Positions 1-7,726 of a stretch of 45,292 nt of DNA are shown here, piece by piece. This stretch comes from CAYLMG01 sp964464635. Lineage in GTDB: Bacteria; Planctomycetota; Phycisphaerae; Sedimentisphaerales; Anaerobacaceae. The stretch lies in NCBI GenBank assembly GCA_964464635.1, contig CAYXGT010000010.1, forward strand, positions 1 to 45,292. The letters run 5' to 3'. The notes beneath the pieces are model-generated. The model saw only the letters and a program-made list of their open reading frames with translations. It was not told the DNA's origin and made no database searches. Position 1 is the stretch's first letter. Each line of letters opens with the position of its first letter. Both the position numbers and the translations under genes were made by a program.

Positions 1-47
1 CTCCAAGAAAAATTCTAAAAAATACTTGAAATCTAACACAGCCGCTC

Positions 48-240
48 TGTGCCCTCCGTGGTGAAATAATCAGTGAAAATCCGTGTCAATCCGCGGTTAA
101 AAATAAACAAAAAACCTACCGTAAAACGGCAGGCTAAATATTGTTGAATTTCTCTGGGTTCTCTGTCCGCCTCGGCTCGACGCCTGCGGCGAGACGGGCG
201 CAATCAGCGATTAAATAATAAGTGTTTTTTCGTGGTTAAA
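48..240. repeat. Degenerate intergenic repeat tract
   Basis: This gene-free spacer holds short degenerate motifs built on strings such as AATCCGTGTCAATCCGCGG and TTTTTTCGTGGTTAAA. Their reverse complements (ACGGATT...CACTGAT, TTAACCACGAA) recur around 6735-6790, 12163-12580, 35346-35490 and 36901-36975. They read as members of one or two dispersed non-coding repeat families. No ORF or RNA gene is apparent apart from the terminator at 104-135. Confidence 0.5.
104..135 (-). terminator. Rho-independent terminator of the acetyl-CoA operon
   Basis: On the minus strand the arms CCTGCCG and CGGTAGG (127-133 and 115-121, one G-T pair) close a 5-nt loop and are followed by six T residues (114 to 109). 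It lies about 100 bp after the stop codon of the CoA hydrolase/transferase gene, so it should end that transcript. Confidence 0.75.
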
Positions 241-2110
241 TTTTCTCTGCGCCGGCCAGGTCGTACGTTATGCTGTAAACCTCGCCGTCGAACTCGGTAT
301 TCACCTTGAAACCAGAGTTATAAAAGACCGTAAGCATCGCTTTGTTCGTCGGCAGGACCTTGGCATAAAAGCTCCTCACGCCCCGCTGCCTTGCAATCTT
401 CGTAAGATACGCCAAAAGCAGTGTCCCCATCCCCTTCTTCTGCCATTCATCATGCACAATGAAAGCCACCTCGGCAGCCTGCGTCTTCGGGTCGAGAAAA
501 TACTGGGCAATCGCAACGATCTCCTCATCAGTAACGCCCGGCACCGTTCCCACAACCGCAAGATTCTGGGTATAATCAATATTAGTAAGCTGCTGAACGT
601 CCTTATGAGGAAACGTCATCGTATGCGTCATATATCTTGTCCTTATCGAGGACGGGCTCAGCGAATACAGCATTTCCGACAGCGCCTTCTCGTCTATCGG
701 TTTTACAGGCCGGAAGAAAATCTCCGTCCCGTCGATAAGCGTCTCGTAGCACTCCAGCTCATCCGGGTATCTGACCTGCTCGGCATCGAGCTCTATCTGG
801 TCGGCGTAAATATACTTCTGCGCCTTTGCCGCCTGTATTAGTTTTTGCCGAAACTTCGGATGAGCGATATCAATCAGCGACAATACTCTCTGCCTTATAC
901 TCTTGCCGTGCAGATACGCAGTCCCATATTCCGTAACGACGTAGTGAACGTCACCTCGCGTAGTCACTACCCCCGCCCCCTCGGTCAGATGCGGCACGAT
1001 TCTGCTGACCTCGCCGTTTCTCGCCGTCGAAGGCATTGCAATAATCGCCTTGCCTCCCCTGCTCTTTGCCGAGCCGCGGATAAAGTCAACCTGCCCGCCG
1101 ATACCGCTGTAAAACTGATACCCTAAGGAATCCGAGCAGACCTGCCCGGTCAAATCAATCTCCAGGCCGACGTTAATGCCCACCATTTTTTCGTGATGGC
1201 TTATGATATACGGGTCGTTTACGTACTCGGTCGGGTAGAACTCGAAAAACGGGTTGTTGTCTATATAATCGTACAGCCTTCGCGTCCCCATACAGAAGCT
1301 CGCCACCACCTTGCCGCGGTTTAATGTTTTTTTCGCGCACGTTATCGCGCCGCACTCAATCAAATCGATAATCCAGTCGCCGAACATCTCCGTATGGATA
1401 CCGAGGTCTTTTTTATTCTTCAAAAATTCCGCCAGTGCCTGCGGTATCCTTCCTATCCCGCACTCAATCGTGCTGCCGTCCTCGACAAGCCGGGCGATAT
1501 TCTGCCCGATTCGCCGAAGCACCTCATCCGATTCAGCTATTGATGTTTCAATAATCTCCTCATCGAAAGCTACCAGGGCATCGATATCATTGATATTAAT
1601 AAAACTGTCGCCGAACGTCCGCGGCATCCTGCTGTTCACCTGCGCTATTATATATTTCGAATTGGCAGCAGCCGATTTGACTATATCGACCGAAACTCCG
1701 AGGCTGCACAAACCGTTCGCATCGGGCGCCGTAACACTTATTAAAGCCACATCGACCGGAATGCGTCCCGTCTCGAACTGGTAAGGTATATCGGACAAAA
1801 ATATCGGCGTGTAGTCACCGATACCCCTGCTCAGAACGTCGCGAATGTTCTCAGCTATGAAAAATGTATTCATCTTGAACTTTTCACGGAACTTCTCATC
1901 CGCATAGGGAGCCGTCCCCATCGTCAGCAGATGAATTATATGGGCGTCGGTAATGCCCGCTGAATACTCCACCAGCGCATTAACCAGGTGCTGCGGCTGA
2001 GCACAGCCGGTCCCTATGAAAATATTATAGCCCGATTTGACAAGCTTCATCGCCGCCGCCGCCGTCGTTATCTTGTCCGAAAACCTTTCCTTCCAGTCAA
2101 AATCCTGCAT
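236..2110 (-). CDS. Acetyl-CoA hydrolase/transferase with C-terminal Pat-like GNAT domain
   Basis: A 624-residue cytoplasmic fusion. Residues about 10-450 form a two-lobed CoA-transferase/acetyl-CoA hydrolase of the 4-hydroxybutyrate CoA-transferase type, with the motif GIGGQVDFIRG at 336-346 and the probable CoA-thioester-forming glutamate in VTEYG (about residue 394). Residues about 461-620 form a GNAT acetyltransferase with an acetyl-CoA-binding QKKGMG loop at 557-562. The GNAT part resembles that of protein lysine acetyltransferases of the PatZ type (RPV..DE..L......S..S...R). It starts 17 bp after the ADP-forming acetyl-CoA synthetase gene and is surely co-transcribed. The pair suggests interconversion of acyl-CoA and acid, with possible control by acetylation. 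The fold assignments are firm; substrate and acetylation target are inferred. Confidence 0.92.
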   Translation of the reverse strand: MQDFDWKERFSDKITTAAAAMKLVKSGYNIFIGTGCAQPQHLVNALVEYSAGITDAHIIHLLTMGTAPYADEKFREKFKMNTFFIAENIRDVLSRGIGDYTPIFLSDIPYQFETGRIPVDVALISVTAPDANGLCSLGVSVDIVKSAAANSKYIIAQVNSRMPRTFGDSFININDIDALVAFDEEIIETSIAESDEVLRRIGQNIARLVEDGSTIECGIGRIPQALAEFLKNKKDLGIHTEMFGDWIIDLIECGAITCAKKTLNRGKVVASFCMGTRRLYDYIDNNPFFEFYPTEYVNDPYIISHHEKMVGINVGLEIDLTGQVCSDSLGYQFYSGIGGQVDFIRGSAKSRGGKAIIAMPSTARNGEVSRIVPHLTEGAGVVTTRGDVHYVVTEYGTAYLHGKSIRQRVLSLIDIAHPKFRQKLIQAAKAQKYIYADQIELDAEQVRYPDELECYETLIDGTEIFFRPVKPIDEKALSEMLYSLSPSSIRTRYMTHTMTFPHKDVQQLTNIDYTQNLAVVGTVPGVTDEEIVAIAQYFLDPKTQAAEVAFIVHDEWQKKGMGTLLLAYLTKIARQRGVRSFYAKVLPTNKAMLTVFYNSGFKVNTEFDGEVYSITYDLAGAEKI

Positions 2111-2127
2111 CCTGTTTTCACCTCGTC

Positions 2128-4230
2128 TTAAACCTTTTCCACACTCATTCTCGCATCGACCGCTATCGGCACCGTCCCTTCAGGCCCGACCATATACGGA
2201 TTTATATCAAGCTCCTGTATCTGCGGAAACTCCGTGACGAGCTGGCTGAGCCGCTGCAAACCTTCGGCTATAGCACCAATATCAACTCCCTCCTCGCCGC
2301 GAACGCCCTTCAGTATCTTATACGTGCGCGTATTCACCAGCATCTGCTTTGCCTCGTCAGCCGTAAGCGGTGCAAGATAAAAAGAGACATCCTGCAGAAC
2401 CTCAACCATCGTCCCGCCCATTCCGAACATCATCAGAGGCCCGAAACGCTCATCGCGGTTCACACCAAGAATCACCTCTTTGCCTCCGGTACACATCTGC
2501 TGAACAAGAACACCCAGAATTTTCGCATCACGAATTTTCTTTGGGATTCGGTACATCATCAAATCGAATGCATCACGAACCTGCCCGGCATCCTCAAGTC
2601 CTATTTTAACCCCGCCGACATCCGATTTATGCAAAATATCAGGCGACCATATCTTCAGAACAACCGGATACCCGAGCTGCCCGGCAATATTCACCGCCTG
2701 CTCAGGCGCCGTCGCAACAGCGCCTTTCGGCGTAGCAAATCCATAAGCTTCCAGAATCTCCTTAGCATCCGCCTCGCCAATCTCGCGTTTATTTTGCCTC
2801 AGGCTTTTGTCGATGATGTTTTCGACCTTTCGCCGGTTAACAGCAAACAGTTTTACCACCCGTTTGGGCCGGGCTTGCCAGCGAACATGGTCAGCCATAA
2901 CCTTCGCCGTCGCCACCGCGTGCTCAGGCGAGATATATTGGGGGATACCGCCCTCCCGCAATATCCTCACGCCCTCTTCCACTTTCTTTGAGCCGATAAA
3001 GCAGGTGAGCACCGGTTTTTGCTTTTTTCTCTTCGCCGCCCGCACCACCGCCTCTGCCGTCGCCGTCGCCTGCGTCATTGCCTGCGGCGTCAAAAGCACC
3101 AGAAGCATATCGACATTCGCATCATCGAGCACAACATCCATTGCATATTCATAACGGTCGGCCAGAGCGTCACCCAGAACATCGACGGGATTATAAAAAT
3201 TCGCCGCCGCCGGAAGCTTCGATCGCAATTTCTCTACCGTCTCATCCGCCAGCTCGGCAAATCCTAATCCCTGTCTTTCTATCGCGTCAGCCGCGATAAT
3301 TCCCGGCCCGCCCGCATTCGTTATCACCGCGATATTCGAGCCCTTCGGCAGCGGCTGATTCGCAAACGCAAGCGCATAATCGAACTGCTGCTTTATCGAG
3401 TTGCACCGAATCACGCCCGCACGCTCGAACACACACTCATAAGCCCTCTCCCCTCCCGCCATACTTCCCGTATGAGATGAAGCTGCTCTGGCCCCCGCCT
3501 CTGTGCCTCCTGCCTTGATTAAGAGTATCGGCTTGTCAGCCGAAATCCGCTCCGCATGCCGGATAAAATTAGGCCCGTCAGTTATACTCTCCAGATAACC
3601 CGTAATAACCTTCGTTTCAGGGTCCTCTGCCATAGCCAGTATTATCTCCAGCTCGTCGATGTCAGCCTTATTGCCGAAGCTTACAAGCTTGCTGAAACCG
3701 ATACCGCTCGCATTCGCTATATCCAGGATTGCCGCCAGTATCGCCCCCGACTGTGACAGGTAGCCAATCGAGCCCGCCGCCGGCAGGTCACCGCCGAAGC
3801 TCGCATTAAACTTATTCGCCGGCGCTATCACGCCCAAGCAGTTTGGCCCGATTACCCTTATCCCCGCCCGCTTTGCTGTCTGGATTATCTCTTCTTCGAG
3901 CCTTCTGCCCTCCTCGCCGACCTCCTTAAAGCCGGCCGTTATGATTACTACCGCTTTTACCCCCGCTTTTGCGCACTGCTTCATTATATCCGGCACGGCC
4001 TTCGCCGGCACCACGATAACGACAAGCTCCGGCACACTGCCGATAGACGCAATATCAGGATAGCACTTTAATCCCTCGATACTGTCAGCCTTGTTATTGA
4101 CCGGGAATATATCGCCCTCGTAGCCGGCCGATATCACATTAGTCAGAATCTCATAGCCGACCTTGCCCTTTTTCGCAGATGCCCCCACAATAGCCACAGA
4201 GTGAGGATTGAAAAAACTCTCAAGACTCAT
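2128..4230 (-). CDS. Acetate-CoA ligase (ADP-forming), fused alpha-beta form
   Basis: About 700 residues. The order is a CoA-binding Rossmann domain (HSVAIVGAS near the N-terminus), two succinyl-CoA-ligase-like domains with the phospho-histidine motif SSHTGSMAG at about 251-259, and a C-terminal ATP-grasp domain (PVVLKIWSPDILHKSD). The family makes acyl-CoA from acid, ATP and CoA, or runs in reverse to make ATP. The ATG at 4230 is chosen over an upstream in-frame start at 4263 because GGAAAGG sits 7-13 nt before it. PatZ-type proteins carry this synthetase module fused to a GNAT domain. Here the GNAT domain is on the next gene instead, so this protein is probably catalytic, not regulatory. 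Confidence 0.93.
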   Translation of the reverse strand: MSLESFFNPHSVAIVGASAKKGKVGYEILTNVISAGYEGDIFPVNNKADSIEGLKCYPDIASIGSVPELVVIVVPAKAVPDIMKQCAKAGVKAVVIITAGFKEVGEEGRRLEEEIIQTAKRAGIRVIGPNCLGVIAPANKFNASFGGDLPAAGSIGYLSQSGAILAAILDIANASGIGFSKLVSFGNKADIDELEIILAMAEDPETKVITGYLESITDGPNFIRHAERISADKPILLIKAGGTEAGARAASSHTGSMAGGERAYECVFERAGVIRCNSIKQQFDYALAFANQPLPKGSNIAVITNAGGPGIIAADAIERQGLGFAELADETVEKLRSKLPAAANFYNPVDVLGDALADRYEYAMDVVLDDANVDMLLVLLTPQAMTQATATAEAVVRAAKRKKQKPVLTCFIGSKKVEEGVRILREGGIPQYISPEHAVATAKVMADHVRWQARPKRVVKLFAVNRRKVENIIDKSLRQNKREIGEADAKEILEAYGFATPKGAVATAPEQAVNIAGQLGYPVVLKIWSPDILHKSDVGGVKIGLEDAGQVRDAFDLMMYRIPKKIRDAKILGVLVQQMCTGGKEVILGVNRDERFGPLMMFGMGGTMVEVLQDVSFYLAPLTADEAKQMLVNTRTYKILKGVRGEEGVDIGAIAEGLQRLSQLVTEFPQIQELDINPYMVGPEGTVPIAVDARMSVEKV

Positions 4231-4272
4231 ATACGCCCTTTCCGAACCAAATTCAGCTCTCAAAGGCGTTAT

Positions 4273-4300
4273 ATTTTATTACTTTCCCGCAATAATTCAA
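4273..4300 (-). promoter_or_regulatory. Putative promoter of the acetyl-CoA synthetase operon
   Basis: Reading the minus strand, TTGAAT (4300-4295) and TAAAAT (4278-4273) are separated by 16 bp, about 45 bp before the synthetase start. The same stretch is copied upstream of the polyferredoxin gene. Confidence 0.5.
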
Positions 4301-4396
4301 AGCCTTTTACAATTATTCTTTTATGTTCTTTTTACCCGTGCCGGTCCAATACACAAAAAAATTCATTTCAGAAAGGAATAAAAACAGAAAAAGCGG

Positions 4397-5572
4397 TCAG
4401 GTGCAGCGATTTGTTATGCCGCTTCTAAAAACAGATGTATATTGAATAGCGTCAAACGGGCAAACATTCAAGCAACGCGCACAGCTGAAACAATCTGCCG
4501 GTAATATTTTTCTGTCAACACGACCTTCTGCAGCTTCCAAAGGGCATGCCTTTATACAGGCACCGCATTGGGTACACTTGTCTTTGTCAATTCGAACACG
4601 AAAAATGCTGAATCGTTCAGCTATCCATGAAACAAAACCAAAAGGACAAATGAGCTGACAGAAAGGACGGTAGATGATGAATGACCCGAATAAAGCAATG
4701 ACAACCGTCAACAAAATGCTAAGGCTTTCAAAATCCAGATTGAACAGGTTAAAGGGGTTAAAATAGTGGTAAATTACAAATCCTTTACGTCCTCCAATGA
4801 TTCCAAAGAGGAAAAGTAGCATGGTAAGAAAAAAACCTCCTCGGATTGTGTTTGTCAAAATAAATGGGAGCTTTTTCTGCTTTATCCTTCGCAGAATGGG
4901 CAGGCTATATATCAACTCCTGCAAAGCGCCAAAAGGGCACGCCCAGCCACAAATCATTTTATTTCCGACAACGGCGAGTATAACGAAAAAAACAAAGGCA
5001 ATTACTTTAGCTATTGGGTCGGGATAAAGCCCCACCATGGATTTGAAAACCTTAACGGCACCCTCCATGGGATTAGGTGACTTACCCAAATAAAATCCGG
5101 CTATGATTACCGAAAGCAGGAGAAAAAGAACGTATGGAGTTCGTGGATACCAATCGCGCCTGTTTTTGACATCGGACCCGTCCGGACGTCCGAGCTTAAC
5201 CAAAAAAATAAGCCCCCCAAGCACTAATGCCGAATAAACATAATACTTGAGCACGGCATCACTGTGAGAAAGAAGGTGCTGAACGGAATGTTGAAGTTCC
5301 TCATCTGTCACACCTAATGCTCTAAGAGGTTCTCCCTTGGAAACATCGAGCGGCAGGTTTAATTCTCGCGCAAGACCTTTGCCGGTAACGTCCAGTTGGG
5401 GAGCAATATCACGGATAGACATTTTAATATCGACATTAATTGATTCCTTTGACTTACTCGGCGAGTCCAGAAAAATTCCAAGAACTATAATCGCAATAAT
5501 GACAGCTACAGTCGCAAACAACCATATTCGTTGCCTGAAAGAAATTTGTGAGAACCAGGAATAATCATTCAT
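4397..5572 (-). CDS. NapH/CcoG-type membrane polyferredoxin
   Basis: A 391-residue integral membrane iron-sulfur protein. Hydrophobic helices lie near residues 15-35, 108-126, 146-162, 188-207, 243-261 and 283-301. It has two CxxxCP elements (CGWACP at 208-213, CQLICP at 305-310) and two classical 4Fe-4S motifs at 333-344 and 361-372. This resembles NapH/NosR/CcoG-type proteins that move electrons across or along the membrane; the partner is unknown. The N-terminal 40-105 segment is soluble and not a cofactor site that I recognise. The start overlaps the stop of a chimeric leader frame by 8 bp (ATGAATGA), and GGAG lies 10 nt upstream, so translation may be coupled. Confidence 0.85.
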   Translation of the reverse strand: MNDYSWFSQISFRQRIWLFATVAVIIAIIVLGIFLDSPSKSKESINVDIKMSIRDIAPQLDVTGKGLARELNLPLDVSKGEPLRALGVTDEELQHSVQHLLSHSDAVLKYYVYSALVLGGLIFLVKLGRPDGSDVKNRRDWYPRTPYVLFLLLSVIIAGFYLGKSPNPMEGAVKVFKSMVGLYPDPIAKVIAFVFFVILAVVGNKMICGWACPFGALQELIYSLPILRRIKQKKLPFILTNTIRGGFFLTMLLFLFGIIGGRKGFVIYHYFNPFNLFNLDFESLSILLTVVIALFGSFIIYRPFCQLICPFGFVSWIAERFSIFRVRIDKDKCTQCGACIKACPLEAAEGRVDRKILPADCFSCARCLNVCPFDAIQYTSVFRSGITNRCT

Positions 5573-5774
5573 ATCTTATCTTCTCCATATAAGGTTGTCC
5601 CCATAGTTTGGACAGTATCACTTTCCAGTTAAACCCGCTGCCCCTGTAAGAACTGATTCTTTCGACTAATTTAACAAATAGCCCGCTGAGAATCTCATAG
5701 CCGACCTTGCCTTTTTTCACAGATGCTCCCACAATAGCCACAGAGTGAGGATTGAAAAAACTCTCAAGACTCAT
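5565..5774 (-). pseudogene. Chimeric leader ORF starting with a duplicated acetyl-CoA synthetase N-terminus
   Basis: A 69-codon frame whose first 29 codons nearly repeat those of the ADP-forming acetyl-CoA synthetase (MSLESFFNPHSVAIVGAS, then one A-to-V change, through GYEIL). After that it runs into unrelated sequence. The homologous DNA spans about 5691-5870 and matches 4146-4325 at roughly 90 percent, so the promoter, ribosome-binding site and start codon were copied too. The frame stops in an 8-bp overlap with the polyferredoxin start. It cannot be a functional synthetase. It is either a relic or a translated leader that feeds ribosomes to the next gene. Confidence 0.7.
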
Positions 5775-5870
5775 ATACGCCCTTTCTGAACTATAGAAAG
5801 CTCTCAAAGGCGTTATATTTTAATATCTCCCCCCAATAATTGAAAGCCTTTTCTAATTATTCTTTTGCCA
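5691..5870. repeat. Segmental duplicate of the acetyl-CoA synthetase promoter and 5' end
   Basis: About 180 bp nearly identical to 4146-4325, in the same orientation and about 1.5 kb away. Similarity begins near AATCTCATAGCCGACCTTGC and fades after the shared AATTATTCTTTT. The unit includes the -10 region and the GGAAAGG-like ribosome-binding site. In the copy the -35 is TTCAAT where the original has TTGAAT, which may weaken it. Confidence 0.8.
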
Positions 5871-5902
5871 CTTTTGTTGCAGATTTCTTTTGGTATTTCT
5901 CG

Positions 5903-5986
5903 TTTAGCAGTCGCCGGAATTTATCTCGGCGTAGCGCAGCAAAGACGGACGGCGACTTTATACTGTGTATGTCGGCGACTGCTAAA
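5903..5986. repeat. REP-like palindrome, left side of the transposase
   Basis: TTTAGCAGTCGCCG (5903-5916) and its exact inverse CGGCGACTGCTAAA (5973-5986) bracket about 56 bp that contains a further CGGCGAC (5950-5956). The transposase stop codon at 5982-5984 lies inside the right arm. A related palindrome occurs on the other side of the gene (6545-6610). Confidence 0.8.
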
Positions 5987-6527
5987 GATTTAATTGTGTA
6001 ACGAAATCCCAGGATTGAGGCGAAAGGCCGGAATTTTCGGGATTAGCACAAATATATTTGGCAGCAGCACCTAATGTATCGACATCATCGATAAAAATCT
6101 TCCAGAAGCTACGAGTCCAGGGGCTTTGCTTTAGTTTCATTTCCTTTGTTGCACCACCTTTTAGTTGGTTTACTAAATATTCGATTCTATATTTTGAACG
6201 AAGGACAATTATATGTACATGGTCATTCATTATGGCACAGGCCGGCATCGTGATAGGCAGCCTGTCAACAACTTTTCGAAAGCCTGATGCAACGAGCATA
6301 CGAGTTTTGTTATTAATGAAAAACGGCGGCCGAGTCGTATTTTGCTTTGCAGCGGTCCAAAATTTTTGAAGTACCTTTTTTGAAGGTTGCGGTTTCTGAC
6401 GTCCATATCTTACAGTCCCCAAAGATTATAATTGTGCGATGTAAACATCTTTTGAATATGAACCCCGCGGGTCATTCGGTAGCCAGGTACCATATGTAGT
6501 AAATATAGTATGATAAGCAATAACCAT
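5982..6527 (-). pseudogene. Y1 (REP-associated / IS200-like) transposase, interrupted by a stop codon
   Basis: The long open part (TTG at 6422 to the stop at 5982) encodes 146 residues with the HUH metal-binding motif in MNDHVHIIV and the terminal ICANPENSGL block of Y1 transposases. The missing N-terminus lies just upstream in the same frame: an ATG at 6527 begins 33 codons containing TIFTTYGTWLPNDPRGS, the hallmark start of this transposase group. A TAA at 6428-6426 then interrupts the frame one codon before it continues. The intact protein would be 181 codons. The gene is therefore probably inactivated by a single nonsense change, unless the stop is read through. I could not confidently place the catalytic tyrosine. 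Confidence 0.85.
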
Positions 6528-6544
6528 TAACAATCCGATTTTAG

Positions 6545-6610
6545 TTTAGCAGTAGTCGGAACGACTACTATTTAACGCCACAGGAAGTCGCCGTGCCGGC
6601 GACTGTTAAA
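6545..6610. repeat. REP-like double hairpin, right side of the transposase
   Basis: Outer ends TTTAGCAGTAGTCG and CGGCGACTGTTAAA enclose two perfect short hairpins: AGTAGTCG/CGACTACT with a 3-nt loop (6551-6569) and AGTCGCCG/CGGCGACT with loop TGC (6586-6604). It sits 17 bp upstream of the transposase ATG and matches the palindrome at 5903-5986 in its terminal motifs. Confidence 0.8.
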
Positions 6611-6734
6611 CAATTATAATAACACCTACGTAATAATCCAAAGGATAAAAAAATTTCGGTATTACTTATAATTAACTTAATGGCCTTATTTTCTTTTGAC
6701 TTGTGCTCTTATTCCCCCGACATACCCGCAACTA

Positions 6735-6790
6735 TTTATTTTTTTAAATCAGTGTAAATCGGTGAAATTTATGCCTTAGGTATCAGCGAT
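6735..6790. repeat. Dispersed repeat fragment
   Basis: The string AAATCAGTGTAAATCGGTG followed by AAATTTATG and ATCAGCGAT belongs to the degenerate family seen at 48-240 and 12163-12580. It lies immediately after the CDF transporter gene. No gene or terminator is recognisable in it. Confidence 0.4.
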
Positions 6791-6809
6791 AAAAGATTTG
6801 CTTTTAAGT

Positions 6810-7718
6810 TTACTTTCGCTGGTCTGGGATGTCGGGCTCGATGTGGACGGTAATATTTACCGGCTGGACGATTTGCTCGTGCAAAGCATTTTCGAGATTT
6901 TCGGAGATTTTGTGGGCCTGCAAAATGTTCAATTCCGGCGCTACCAGGATATGCAAATCGAGAAAAATCTCCCGGCCGACAGTCCTCGTCCGCAGGTTGT
7001 GGTACTGGCGGATTTGCTGCTCAGCGTCGATGATGCGCTTGATTTGCTCCATCGTCTCGGAATCGACTGCCTTTTCGGTAAATTCCGACAGGCAGCCGCC
7101 GATGATTTTCACGCTGACCATAACAATCATAAGCCCGACAGCAATGGCGGCGACCTGGTCGCCGTGGACATAGCCGAACCTCATCGATACGAAGCCGACA
7201 ATCACGGCAATCGAGCTGAGTGCATCGCTGCGGTGGTGCCAGGCATTGGCATACAAAGCGGAGCTGTGGGTTTTGACGGCAACTTTCTGCGTTATCCGGT
7301 ACAGCAGCTCTTTGGAGAAGACCGAAAGCACCGCAACAGCCAGCACCGAGTTACTAATATCCACGGCAGCGTTATGAGTAGAAGATTGTCCGATTTTCAT
7401 ACCGGCTGTGTAAATCATAAGGCCGCCGACAATACCGAGAACGGCTGCGACGAACAATGCGGAAAAGGTTTCTATCCGGCCGTGACCGTAGGGATGCTCG
7501 GCGTCAGGCTTTTTGGCGCCGAAGTAAGAGCCCAAAAGAACCGCAAAATCGGTAACCATATCCGAAAGCGAATGCACGCCGTCAGCAACGAGGGCAATCG
7601 AGCCGGCGAGCATTCCGATTACAAACTTGGCTATGCAAAGCAGGCTGTTAACAGCAATCGAAAGGTTTGTAACAGACTTTATCTTTGTGCGCGAATTTTG
7701 AAGTTTTTCTCTTGTCAT
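6810..7718 (-). CDS. Cation diffusion facilitator family transporter
   Basis: A 302-residue CDF protein with about six membrane helices and a C-terminal cytoplasmic domain. The expected divalent-metal site is visible: D46, H49 and D53 in ADGVHSLSD, and H161/D165 in HHRSD, plus the HPYGHGRIE signature at 75-83. The family exports Zn2+, Fe2+, Mn2+ or Co2+ with proton antiport. The H at position 49, where E. coli FieF has D, leans towards zinc but does not settle it. The start follows the phosphohexomutase stop by 8 bp, so the two are co-transcribed. Confidence 0.92.
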   Translation of the reverse strand: MTREKLQNSRTKIKSVTNLSIAVNSLLCIAKFVIGMLAGSIALVADGVHSLSDMVTDFAVLLGSYFGAKKPDAEHPYGHGRIETFSALFVAAVLGIVGGLMIYTAGMKIGQSSTHNAAVDISNSVLAVAVLSVFSKELLYRITQKVAVKTHSSALYANAWHHRSDALSSIAVIVGFVSMRFGYVHGDQVAAIAVGLMIVMVSVKIIGGCLSEFTEKAVDSETMEQIKRIIDAEQQIRQYHNLRTRTVGREIFLDLHILVAPELNILQAHKISENLENALHEQIVQPVNITVHIEPDIPDQRK

Positions 7719-7726
7719 CGGCTAAG

